From contig NZ_LR743507.1 of the NCBI RefSeq assembly GCF_902712855.1, forward strand, positions 1,350,001 through 1,414,000: a DNA stretch of 64,000 nt. Direction: 5' to 3'. The first letter of the stretch is position 1; each line of letters opens with the position of its first letter. The DNA comes from Variovorax paradoxus (GTDB lineage Bacteria > Pseudomonadota > Gammaproteobacteria > Burkholderiales > Burkholderiaceae_C). Of this stretch, positions 21,701-25,058 are shown piece by piece. A model generated the notes under the pieces. That model saw only the letters and a program-made list of their open reading frames with translations, did no database searches and was not told the origin of the DNA. A program made the position numbers and the translations under genes.

Positions 21701-23625
21701 GCAGGGCCGGCACCGCGAGCCGGGTCTACCTGAACAACGCGGGCACGCTGTCGACCACCGGCATCGCGGTGGCCAACGACACGCTGGCCGGCGACGCCTC
21801 GGTGGCGGTGGACTGGAACGGCGACGGGCGCATGGACGCCATCGAGCTCGACTACGCCACCGGCGTGGCCAACCTCTACACCAACAGCGGCAACGTGGCC
21901 GCGGGCGGCTGGGCCACGCGCCAGCTCGCCAGCCTGGGCGCCAACAACATCAACAGCATCGCCGCGGCCGACTACGACTGGGACGGCGACGTCGACCTGC
22001 TGGTGGGCATGAACGGCAGCACCGCCACGCAGCTCGTCGCCAACACCAACCAGGTGAAGGACGGCACCGCGCTGCACCTGCGCATCCTGAACGCGCAGGG
22101 CTACAACGTGTACTTCGGCAACACGGTGCAGGTGTTCAACGCGCAGGGCACGCTGGTGGCCACGCAGATCCTCAACCCGCAGTCGGGCAGCTGGGGCAAC
22201 GACAGCTCGGGCATCGTCAACGTGTTCGGGCTGGACCCCACGCAGACCTACACGGTGAAGCTGCTGGCCAACAGCAACGGCGCCTCGTCCACCTTCAGCT
22301 GGACCGTGACGCCGGGCGAAGCCACCAGCGCGCAGGTGCTGAGCACCACCGACACGGCCGTGCTGCTGCCCAACGTGATGACCGGCACCGGCTACAACGA
22401 CGTCTACGTGGTGAACAACGTGCTGGGCGGCAGCGGGGTCTACAACGGCGGCGGGGGCTGGAGCACGCCGCTGCTGCCGGGCGAGACCAAGACCTGGTCG
22501 GCCACCGGCGGCATGGACATCGTGGACTTCCGCAACGCCGTGGCCGGCGTGGGCGTGGACCTCACGACCAACCTGGTCACCGGCTGGGGCGTGCTGGGCA
22601 CGGTCAACAACGTGGAAGGCGTGCGCGGCAGCGCGCTGGCCGACAGCTTCGTGGGCAGCGTGGAAGACAACATGTTCGAAGGCCGCGGCGGCAACGACGT
22701 GTACTTCCTGGGCGGGCCGCTGGGCGTGAGCGGCGGCAACGACCGGCTGGTCTACAACCTGCTGAACACGGCCGACAGGGCCACCGGCGGCAACGGCAGC
22801 GACGTGGCCAACGGCTTCACGCTCGGCAGCATGGCCAATGCCGCCAGCACCGACGCCGACCTGATCGACATGGGCGGGCTGCTCGCGGGCTACACCGGCA
22901 CCGCGCACGTGTACTTCGACGCCGCCAGCGGCAGCTACGTGCTCGACCCGTCCTCGGCCGGGCTGCTGAACTACATCCACGTGACCAACGTGGGCGGCAA
23001 CACGGTGATCTCGGTCGACCTGAACGGCACCGGCAACTTCAGCACGCCGCTGCTCACGCTCACCGGCGTGACCACCTCGCTCGAGACGCTGCTGGGCAAC
23101 GGGCAGCTGCTGGTGGGCAACGCGGGCAGCACGGGCATCCAGTCGCTCGCGTCCTTCGCCGAGTCGCAGGACACGGCGGAGCCCGCGGCCGCCGCGAAGA
23201 CGGCGGTCGCGGCGGTGGCGGACACGGGCCACACCACGGAGCCGGCGGCCACGGCGCAGACCGTGGACCTCGCCGCCAACGGCCAGCAGGGCCACGAGAC
23301 GCTGCTCTACAAGCTGCTGTCGGCCGCCAGCGCCACCGGCGGCAACGGCTTCGACGAGGTGAACGGCTTCAAGGTGGGCGCCTTCGAGTCGAGCGCGGAT
23401 GCCGACCGCATCGACCTTTCGGCGCTGCTGACCGACCATGCCGCCCACAGCGGCGACCCGATCGGCAACTACCTGCAGCTGACCCAGTCCAACGGCAACA
23501 CCGTGCTGAGCATCGACCGCGACGGCGCGGGCGGCGCGCACGCGATGACGCCGCTGCTTTCGCTCAACGGCGTGAGCGTCGACCTGGCCACGCTGCTGGC
23601 CAACCATCAGCTGGTGGTGGTCTGA
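730..23625 (+). CDS. Giant type I-secreted Ig-like repeat adhesin (BapA-like)
   Basis: A 7631-aa protein, one of the largest single ORFs expected in bacteria. Residues 1-155 resemble the BapA-prefix type N-terminus and end in a hydrophobic stretch and a glycine-rich linker. Residues 165-901 hold nine ~82-aa Ig-like repeats (DGSPITGTAEPG core). Residues 902-1213 hold three Ig-like domains with an NxxNAAE pattern. Residues 1214-6286 hold 47 repeats of ~108 aa with the core TDDTTPTLNGTLSAALGTGD. Four divergent Ig-like domains follow. Around 6790-7100 there are six DxNxDGxxD motifs typical of FG-GAP/VCBS calcium-binding blades. RTX-like GGND segments and a VCA0849-type secretion target (GGNGFDEVNGF) form the C-terminus. 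There is no Sec signal, as expected for a type I substrate. Known BapA proteins mediate biofilm formation and surface adhesion. The next genes encode its exporter. The ATG is chosen from the purine-rich RBS directly upstream. Confidence 0.93.
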   Translation: MVSLEIIEKRGGAVNKIASASEISLTEASVVRLDLSRAQVAGMRRVGNDLVVSTTAGETITVHGFFTPAGQPRSDLVLNGEGGEWLANIGDTPGPQGELAVGYSSIDSVEPLLLQQGVDLGALPWVVGAGLAVGALASGGGGGGDGPVFGGFPPPTGPGDTTPPGAPTVRPTNGGAITGTAEPGAVVTVIDASGRVIGSATAGADGSYSITPATPPADGSVLQVVATDPAGNASPPATVVVDSTPPAAPTVKPTDGSPITGTAEPGSLVTVTDGNGHVIGSATAGADGTYSITPATVPPDGTVLHVSATDAAGNTGAETTATVDSTPPAAPVLNPTDGQPITGTAEPGAVVTLSTAGGAVIGSVTAGPDGTFSFAPVTPPAQGTVIVAVATDAAGNASAPATATVDATSPTPTVDPTDGSPITGTAEPGSVVTVTDDNGAVVGSATVAPNGAYTITPAVVPPNGTVLHVSATDAAGNTSAEATVTVDSVAPAAPVVQLTDGSPITGTAEPGSVVKVTDGNGTPIGSATAAPDGSYSIVPATVPPNGTVLHVTATDASGNTSAEATVTVDSVAPGTPTVNPTDGSPITGTAEPGSLVTVTDAGGTVIGSATAGPGGAYTIVPAVTPANGTVLHVRASDATGNTSPDATTTVDSVAPGAPTVNPTDGSPITGTAEPGAVVAVTDGGGTVIGSATAGVDGRYSITPSAPPPNGTVLHATATDAAGNTGPEGTATVDSVAPGTPTVNPTDGSPITGKAEPGATVTVTDNGGNVVGSATAGPDGSYSVVPATVPPHGTVLHVTASDAAGNASSDATVTVDSVAPAAPTVNPTDGSPITGTAEPGALVTITDGAGNVIGSVTAGPGGGYSLVPATVPPNGTVLNVTATDAAGNTSAPGTATVDSVAPVIAVAIVNDANNDGFINAAEKGPNVTVKVSLVSGAAAGDVIDVSDGTNVVSVTLGAADVANGFINVAFANPAEGGTLAVSATSRDLAGNVSAPATDSATLDTTLATPVLTVGPVTADNVVNAVEAGGTVAVSGTATGTKAGDVVTLVINGVSYSGTVDAGGQWSIAVAGSDLVADADHTVAASVVTRDAAGNTATGTDNHAYATSTAAPAIAIGTPVAGDDRVNAAEDHALVVSGTTQNVQNGQTVTVTFSDGTNSVTVTAVVAGNAWTATAADISGLTNGPVTIRADVQDLALNAATDTRTVTLDNVAPTQAAAVVTYTDNAGADQGNLAGGTVTDDTTPVLNGTLGAALGSGDVVRIYDGGVLVGTATVTGTTWTFATPALANGSTHTYTAVVADAAGNEGTPSAGFTLTVDTTAPTQVAGIGGYIDDAGTVQGTFGSGTSTDDTTPTLTGTLNAPLAAGDTVRIYDGTTFVGTATVTGGSWTFTPPALADGSTHSYTAVVADAAGNLGTPSSAIAITIDTTAPTQTATVGGYTDNVGTSQGTFGSGVPTDDTTPTLNGTLSAALGTGDVVRIYDGATLVGTATVTGTSWTFTPPALADGSTHTYTAVVTDAAGNEGTPSAGIVIDIDTTAPTQTATIGGYTDNVGTVQGSFNSGTSTDDTTPTLNGTLSAALGTGDVVRIYDGATLVGTATVTGTTWTFTPPALADGSTHSYTAVVTDAAGNQGTASAPITLTIDTTAPAQTATIGGYTDDVGTLQGSFGSGTTDDPTPTLTGTLSAALGTGDVVRIYDGTTLLGTATVTGTGWSFVPPTLAEGVAHSYTAVVADAAGNESAASPALTLTLDTTAPAQAAAIATYTDNAGAAQGDFGSGTTTDDTTPVLNGTLTAALAVGDTVRIYDGATLIGTATVTGTSWTFATPGLLNGSTHTYTAVVADAAGNEGTRSADFTLSVTTNGPSQLATVVSYTDDVGTNQGSFGSGVPTDDTTPVLNGTLSAGLAAGEFVRIYDGATLVGTATVTGTTWSFALPALANGSTHSYTAVVTDAAGNESTPSPAFALAVDTTVPVQTTTIGGYVDDVGANQGTFGSGVPTDDTTPVLTGTLGSPLAAGDVVRIYEGTTLIGTATVSGTSWSFATPVLAGGSTHTYTAVVADAAGNEGARSAGFTLTVDTTAPAQTAGIGSVTDNVGTVQGGLASGSVTDDTTPTLNGTLSGPLAAGDTVRIYDGATFLGTATVTGNAWTFSTTALANGSTHSFTAVVADAAGNLGTASPPFTLTVDTTAPVQTAAISNYTDDTGTLEGNFGSGTSTDDTTPTLNGTLSAPLGTGDVVRIYDGATLVGTATVNGASWSFTPGALANGTTHSYTAVVADVAGNESAASAPLVLTVDTTPPSQTAGVGGYIDNVGTVQGSFGSGVPTDDTTPTLSGILSAPLSTGDTVRIYDGATLVGTATVTGTGWTFTPGPLADGSTHSYTVLVADAAGNEGAASAPVVVTIDTTAPTLGAGIVSYTDNAGANQGAFPSGTPTDDTTPVLNGTLTGPLATGDTVRIYDGATLVGTATVSGTAWTFAPPALANGTTHTYTAVVADAAGNEGTPSAGFALTVDTVAPVQTVAIASYADNAGGTVGNFGSGVPTDDTTPVLNGTLSAPLGAGEVVRIYEGSTLVGTATVNGNTWSFATPVLADGSIHTYTAVVADAAGNQGTASGGFTVVVDTTPPAQTVLIASYADDAGTNQGNFGSGTTTDDIMPVLNGTLSGPIGPGDTVRIYEGATLLGTATVTGATWTFAPGALADGSTHSYTAVVTDAVGNQGTASPAFTLTVDLTPPTQSAAIVSFTDNVGIVQGASGSGSVTDDTTPVLNGTLGAALGTGDTVRIYDGATLVGTATVSGTTWTFAPPTLADGSTHTYTAVVADAAGNEGTASAGFTLTVDTTAPAQTATFIAYTDDVGTVQGTFGSGVPTDDTAPVLTGTLSAALATGDTVRIYDGATFVGTATVSGTTWSFATPVLADGSTHSYTAVVADAAGNLGAASAPLVLAVDTTAPTQTATIGGYTDDVGTNQGTFGSGTSTDDTTPTLNGTLSAALGTGDTVRIYDGATLVGTATVTGTTWTFTPPALAGGSTHTYTAVVADAAGNQGTASPAVTLTVDTTAPAQTATIGGYTDNVGASQGTFGSGTSTDDTTPTLNGTLSAALGTGDVVRIYDGATLVGTATVTGSTWTFTPGALANGSTHSYTAVVADAAGNEGTASPAVTLTIDTTPPTQTASFIGYTDDVGTVQGTFGSGVPTDDTAPVLTGTLSAALGMGDVVRIYDGATFIGTATVNGTAWSFATPVLADGSSHSYTAVIADAAGNLGTASAPLVLAVDTTAPVQTAAIGGYTDNVGTNQGTFGSGTTTDDTTPTLTGSLSAALGTGDVVRIYDGATLVGTATVTGTTWTFTPPALANGSTHSYTAVVTDAAGNEGTPSAGLSLTVDTAAPAQTASLDGYTDNTGILQGSFGSGTRTDDTTPTLNGTLSAALGTGDVVRIYDGATLVGTATVTGTTWSFTPPALADGSTHTYTAVVADAAGNQGTPSTGLVLTIDTTAPAQTATVGGYADNAGTVQGTFGSGTRTDDTTPTLNGTLSAALGAGDTVRIYDGVTFVGTATVNGTAWSFTPPALADGSTHTYTAVVTDAAGNLGTASAGLTLTVDTTAPAQTAAIASYADDVGTNQGNFGSGTTTDDTAPVLNGTLGAALGTGDVVRIYDGTTLVGTATVTGTNWTFAPGALANGSTHSYTAVVADAAGNEGTPSAGFTLTIDTTAPTQTASLDGYADNAGTVQGSFGSGTSTDDTTPTLNGTLSAALGTGDVVRVYDGTTLVGTATVTGTTWTFTPSALADGSTHTYTVVVADAAGNEGTPSTGLVLTVDTTAPTQTATVGGYTDDVGTSQGTFGSGIPTDDTTPTLNGTLSAPLAAGDTVRIYDGTTFVGTATVTGGSWTFTPPALADGSTHSYTAVVADAAGNENTASAPLVLTVDTTAPAQTATIGGYTDNVGTVQGSFGSGEPTDDTTPTLNGTLSAALGTGDVVRIYDGTTLVGTATVTGTSWTFTPPALADGSTHSYTAVVTDAAGNEGTPSAGIVIDIDTTAPAQTATIGGYTDNVGTVQGSFNSGTSTDDTTPTLNGTLSAALGTGDVVRIYDGATLVGTATVTGTTWTFTPPALADGSTHSYTAVVTDAAGNQGTASAPITLTIDTTAPAQTATIGGYTDDVGTLQGSFGSGTTDDPTPTLTGTLSAALGTGDVVRIYDGTTLLGTATVTGTGWSFVPPTLAEGVAHSYTAVVADAAGNESAASPALTLTLDTTAPAQAAAIATYTDNAGAAQGDFGSGVPTDDTTPVLNGTLRAALAAGDLVRIYDGATLIGTATVTGTSWSFATPGLPNGSTHTYTAVVADAAGNEGTRSADFTLSVTTNGPSQLATVVSYTDDVGTNQGSFGSGVPTDDTTPVLNGTLSAGLAAGEFVRIYDGATLVGTATVTGTTWSFALPALANGSTHSYTAVVTDAAGNESTPSPAFALAVDTTVPAVSAAIGGYVDDVGANQGTFGSGVPTDDTTPVLTGTLGSPLAAGDVVRIYEGTTLIGTATVSGTSWSFATPVLAGGSTHTYTAVVADAAGNEGARSAGFTLTVDTTAPAQTAVVTGYIDDVGTVQGTFGSGTSTDDTTPTLSGTLSAPLAAGDTVHIYDGATLVGTATVTGSSWIFTLGALANGSTHSYTAVVADAAGNEGAASAPLVLTIDTTAPAQTATIGGYTDDVGTNQGAFGSGTSTDDTTPTLNGTLSAALGTGDAVRIYDGATLVGTATVTGTTWTFTPPALADGSTHSYTAVVADAAGNEAAASAPLVLTVDTTAPLQTAIVGGYTDNAGTVQGSFGSGTSTDDTTPTLNGTLSAALGTGDVVRIYDGATLVGTATVTGTTWTFTPPALSDGSTHSYTAVVADAAGNQGTASAPLVLTVDTTAPAQTATIGGYTDDVGTNQGAFGSGTSTDDTTPTLNGTLSAALGTGDVVRIYDGATLVGTATVTGTTWIFTPPALANGSTHSYTAVVADAAGNENTASAPLVLAVDTTAPLQSATIGGYTDDVGANQGAFGTGTSTDDTTPTLNGTLSAALGTGDVVRIYDGATLVGTATVTGTTWTFTPPALANGSTHSYTAVVADVAGNENTASAPLVLTVDTTAPAQTATIGGYTDNVGTVQGSFGTGTSTDDTTPTLNGTLSAALATGDVVRIYDGATLVGTATVTGTNWTFTPPALADGSTHSYTAVVTDAAGNQGTASAAVVLTIDTTAPAQTATIGGYTDDVGTNQGGFGSGTSTDDTTPTLNGTLSATLGTGDTVRIYDGATLVGTATVTGSTWTFTPGALANGSTHSYTAVVADAAGNEGTASAPLVLTVDTTAPLQSATIGSYTDDVGTNQGAFGSGTSTDDPTPTLNGTLSAALGTGDVVRIYDGATLVGTATVTGTTWTFTPPALANGSTQSYTAVVADAAGNQGAASAALVLTVDTTAPVLAATIGGYTDNVGTVQGSFGSGTSTDDTTPTLTGTLGAAPAAGDVVRIYDGATLVGTATVTGTTWSFTPPALADGSTHSYTALVADAAGNEGPRSAAFTLTIDTTAPAQTAAIGGYTDDAGLLQGSFGSGTSTDDTTPVLTGTLSAALAAGDVVRIYDGATLVGTATVTGTTWTFATPALANGSTHTYTAVVADVAGNQGAPSAGLTLTVDTTPPAQTAVVASFTDDTGVLQGSFGSGTATDDTTPVLNGTLSAPLAAGDTVRIYDGATFLGTATVSGTGWTFATAVLANGSTHSFTAVVADAAGNLGTASAGFTLTIDTTPPAQTAAISSFTDNVGTIQGNLPGGSVTDDTTPVLNGTLSAALATGDTVRIYDGATYLGNATVTGTTWTFAPSALAGSGSHSYTAVVADAAGNLGTASPAFTLTVDTTPPAQTVAIGGYTDDAGLLQGSFGSGTSTDDTTPVLTGTLSAALAAGDTVRIYDGATLVGTATVTGTTWSFATPVLANGSTHTYTAVVADAAGNEGTASAPLALTVDTTPPAQTAAIAAYLDDAGTNQGSFGSGTTTDDTTPVLSGTLSAALAAGDTVRIYEGATFLGTATVTGTTWTFATPALASGSTHTYTAAIADAAGNQGTVSAGFTLTIDTTPPVQTAAIANFTDNVGIFQGNLASGTVTDDTTPVLNGTLSAALAAGDTVRIYDGATLVGTATVTGTSWTFATPVLANGTTHTYTAVVADAAGNQGTASAGFSLTVDTTPPPQTTAIASFTDDVGINIGNFGSGTATDDTTPVLNGTLSAALAAGDTVRIYDGATYLGNATVSGTGWTFATPVLANGSTHIYTAVVTDAAGNQAAASAGFTLTVDTTPPTAPIRIVSISDDTGVSATDFLTNDTTLTVNGTVGTLGTGERAQISINGTTWVDLVVVGGAWSFADARVLAGGTYTYQVRVVDAAGNIGATGSQAVTVDVTPPAQVAGVASFVDNVGAVTGTLLNGAITDDSTPVLNGTITAGVAAGDRLRIYQDGVLVQTLVLTAGQTSWTYAPPVLGFGLHTYVATLVDAAGNETTPGAAFTLTVDALATLTALATDTGVTVSGGFSNSSAVNTDLVTRDSTPLLTGTIARPLDANEVVRISLDGGLTWTTVQSTVGATTWSYATPAYAASATVAAQVRIDNTANGTHGTASTVTYTVDLVAPTLSLTAPALANAAAIDADGDRTIAAGTAVFGSATNGTAEVGTTVALINDVNHDGIYTEGVDVVLGTAVVGAGGAWSISTGLTTAVGSYHLGYVVWDAAGNQSRMTSTTQVDVVPVLDHLPAAAGSHGTSNSTGFGGAMAINLQGNWSFAGDQAAYNGTSRTSYVTSDLAVQVLSGGGSTSYSFFDYNMDGILDIIGTDNNAALNSTPLWTGALGLGYAPTSVGTGLTGVSYGGVAVIDMDGDGFLDAIVGDGAADSASFIKNTAGILGTYGNSTGLVPPAAGIANLQTGREVSGVDLNNDGRVDLALHSTTTTTLGNNNDFTLTLLTNNGKTGINGANWTESQAINDVFATNANTLNSTDPVSLTWADFNNDGWLDLYVNSSRAGTASRVYLNNAGTLSTTGIAVANDTLAGDASVAVDWNGDGRMDAIELDYATGVANLYTNSGNVAAGGWATRQLASLGANNINSIAAADYDWDGDVDLLVGMNGSTATQLVANTNQVKDGTALHLRILNAQGYNVYFGNTVQVFNAQGTLVATQILNPQSGSWGNDSSGIVNVFGLDPTQTYTVKLLANSNGASSTFSWTVTPGEATSAQVLSTTDTAVLLPNVMTGTGYNDVYVVNNVLGGSGVYNGGGGWSTPLLPGETKTWSATGGMDIVDFRNAVAGVGVDLTTNLVTGWGVLGTVNNVEGVRGSALADSFVGSVEDNMFEGRGGNDVYFLGGPLGVSGGNDRLVYNLLNTADRATGGNGSDVANGFTLGSMANAASTDADLIDMGGLLAGYTGTAHVYFDAASGSYVLDPSSAGLLNYIHVTNVGGNTVISVDLNGTGNFSTPLLTLTGVTTSLETLLGNGQLLVGNAGSTGIQSLASFAESQDTAEPAAAAKTAVAAVADTGHTTEPAATAQTVDLAANGQQGHETLLYKLLSAASATGGNGFDEVNGFKVGAFESSADADRIDLSALLTDHAAHSGDPIGNYLQLTQSNGNTVLSIDRDGAGGAHAMTPLLSLNGVSVDLATLLANHQLVVV
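1222..3432 (+). repeat. Nine tandem ~246-bp repeats (Ig-like type A) in the adhesin
   Basis: Nine in-frame units of about 82 residues, each opening with xAPTVNPTDGSPITGTAEPG or a close variant and closing with DAAGNTS...VDSVAPG. The first two units start at 1222 and 1468, exactly 246 bp apart. The fourth unit is one codon shorter at its junction. They match the short bacterial Ig-like class found in T1SS adhesins, where they form the cell-proximal stalk. Confidence 0.9.
4816..6950 (+). repeat. Segmental duplication, copy 1 (within adhesin repeats 2-8)
   Basis: This stretch matches the one at about 12265-14399 with a constant offset of 7449 bp (23 repeat units less one codon). I checked by eye that 5341-6048 is identical to 12790-13497, and that about 6201-6630 is identical to about 13650-14079. 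Between these tracts are short patches that differ, as if by gene conversion with other units. Confidence 0.85.
12265..14399 (+). repeat. Segmental duplication, copy 2 (within adhesin repeats 25-31)
   Basis: Partner of the block at 4816-6950. Repeats 27 and 28 are identical to repeats 4 and 5, repeat 30 matches repeat 7, and repeats 29 and 31 differ from 6 and 8 only in patches. The unusual unit with TTDDP (one codon missing) is present in both copies, which marks them as derived from one event rather than by chance similarity of repeats. Confidence 0.85.
21064..22060 (+). other. FG-GAP/VCBS-like calcium-binding module of the adhesin
   Basis: Six copies of a DxNxDGxxD-type motif lie in this part of the adhesin: DYNMDGILD, DMDGDGFLD, DLNNDGRVD, DFNNDGWLD, DWNGDGRMD and DYDWDGDVD. 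Such motifs bind calcium in FG-GAP/VCBS beta-propeller blades. The module lies between the Ig-like stalk and the C-terminal secretion region, so in the assembled fibre it would be near the distal tip. Ligand-binding by this module is an inference. Confidence 0.75.
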
Positions 23626-23630
23626 GAAGG

Positions 23631-25058
23631 GTGAAGGCGCGCACCGCCCTCCATGCGCTCGCATGGCTGGCGCTGGCCGGCCAGGCCGGCCTGCCGGTCC
23701 TCGCGCAGGCCGACGACGGCGGCCTGAAGGTCGCGCGTCGGCTCGCTCCGAGTTCGCTGGCGAAGGAGCTCGACCTGCGCCCCGCGCGGCCGCTGCCCGA
23801 GGCGCCGCCCAGCACCCAACCACTGGAACTGAACGAGGCAGTGCGACAGGCGGTGGCGCGCCACCCGTCGATCTCCGACGCCATCGCCACGCTGGCGCAG
23901 CAGGCCGGCGGGGTGGACGTGGCGCGCGCGGGCTACTACCCGCAGGTGCGTGTGGGCGTGGGCGGCGGCACCAGCAACGCGCCGGCCGCGCAGGGCGGCA
24001 GCACCGGCACGGTGGCCTCGGCCTCCGTCTCGCAGATGCTCTACGACTTCGGCAAGGTCGACGGCGCGGTGGCGCAGTCGCAGGCGCTTGTGCGGCGCCA
24101 GCAGGCGGGCATCCTCAAGCAGATCGACGCGGTGGCGCAGCAGGCGGCCGAGGCCGTGGTGATGGCGCACCGCTACCAGTCGCTGCTGCAGATCGCGCAG
24201 GACCAGGTGCGCGCGGTGGAGGCGGTGCTCGAGACCGCGCGGCTGCGCGCCAACGCCGGGCTCAGCACGAAGGCCGATCCGATCCAGGCCGAGTCGCGCG
24301 TGGACAGCGCGCGCGCCAACATGCTGCAGGTGAAGTCGCAGCTCGCGCAGTGGCGCGAGCGCCTGGGCACGCTGCTCGGCCCCGGCGTGCCGCCGACGGT
24401 GGCGGCGCTGCCCGACGGCCTGGCGCGCACGCTGAGCGTGGAGGCGCCGACCGACACCAGCCTGCTGCCCGACGTGCTCGCGGCCGAGGCCGAGCGGCGC
24501 GCCGCCTCGGCGCAACTGGAGATCGCGCGGGCCAACCGCTATCCCACGCTCAGCGTGGACGCCTCCGTCAACAAGGCCATGGGCGGCATCAACCCCGCCA
24601 CGCTGGAGCGCAACGGCACGTACCACACGGTCATGCTCAACCTCACCAGCGTGATCTACCAGGGCGGCGCGCTCGACGCGCAGGTGCGCGCCGCCAGCGC
24701 CGCCGAGGACGCGGCGCGCATGCGCATCGAGACCGCGCGGCTCAATGCCGTGGACCAGGCGCGCAACTACCGCGAGCAGGTCATCGGTGCGCAGGCGCGC
24801 CTGGGCGTGCTGGCCGACCGCCGCCGCAGCATCGTGGAGGCGCGCGACCTCTACCGCGAGCAGTACACGCTGGGCACGCGCTCCATCCTCGACCTGCTCA
24901 ACGCCGAGCAGGAGATCTACCAGGCCGCCGCCGAGCAGGAGGCCGTGCTGCACGACCTCTGGGCCAGCCGCGTCGGCTACATCGGCGCCACGGGCCAGGC
25001 CCGCGCCTTCTACGGGCTGGACAACACCACGGTCCAGGGCATGGAGCTGCTGCCATGA
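23631..25058 (+). CDS. TolC-family outer membrane protein of the type I exporter (BapB/LapE-like)
   Basis: A 475-aa outer membrane efflux protein, matching the usual TolC length. It starts at a GTG five bases after the adhesin stop; no in-frame ATG lies near. The SD-like gagaagg touches the GTG, so spacing is poor and translation is probably coupled to the adhesin. The N-terminus has a signal peptide (MKARTALHALAWLALAG...VLA-QA). The mature part has the two TolC repeats, with LELNEAVRQAVARHPSI and GGxxNAP/ASVSQMLYDFG in the first half and TLSVDASVN...GTYHTVMLNLTSVIYQGG in the second. Long helical stretches and NAEQEIYQAAAEQE near the end agree with the periplasmic tunnel. It would form the outer membrane duct for the adhesin. 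Its stop overlaps the next ATG (ATGA). Confidence 0.9.
   Translation: MKARTALHALAWLALAGQAGLPVLAQADDGGLKVARRLAPSSLAKELDLRPARPLPEAPPSTQPLELNEAVRQAVARHPSISDAIATLAQQAGGVDVARAGYYPQVRVGVGGGTSNAPAAQGGSTGTVASASVSQMLYDFGKVDGAVAQSQALVRRQQAGILKQIDAVAQQAAEAVVMAHRYQSLLQIAQDQVRAVEAVLETARLRANAGLSTKADPIQAESRVDSARANMLQVKSQLAQWRERLGTLLGPGVPPTVAALPDGLARTLSVEAPTDTSLLPDVLAAEAERRAASAQLEIARANRYPTLSVDASVNKAMGGINPATLERNGTYHTVMLNLTSVIYQGGALDAQVRAASAAEDAARMRIETARLNAVDQARNYREQVIGAQARLGVLADRRRSIVEARDLYREQYTLGTRSILDLLNAEQEIYQAAAEQEAVLHDLWASRVGYIGATGQARAFYGLDNTTVQGMELLP

Noticed and set aside
22060..22330. Possible ASPIC/UnbV domain after the FG-GAP blades
   Set aside because: The segment (RILNAQGYNVYFGNTVQVFNAQG) shows only a loose resemblance and the typical end motif is not clear.
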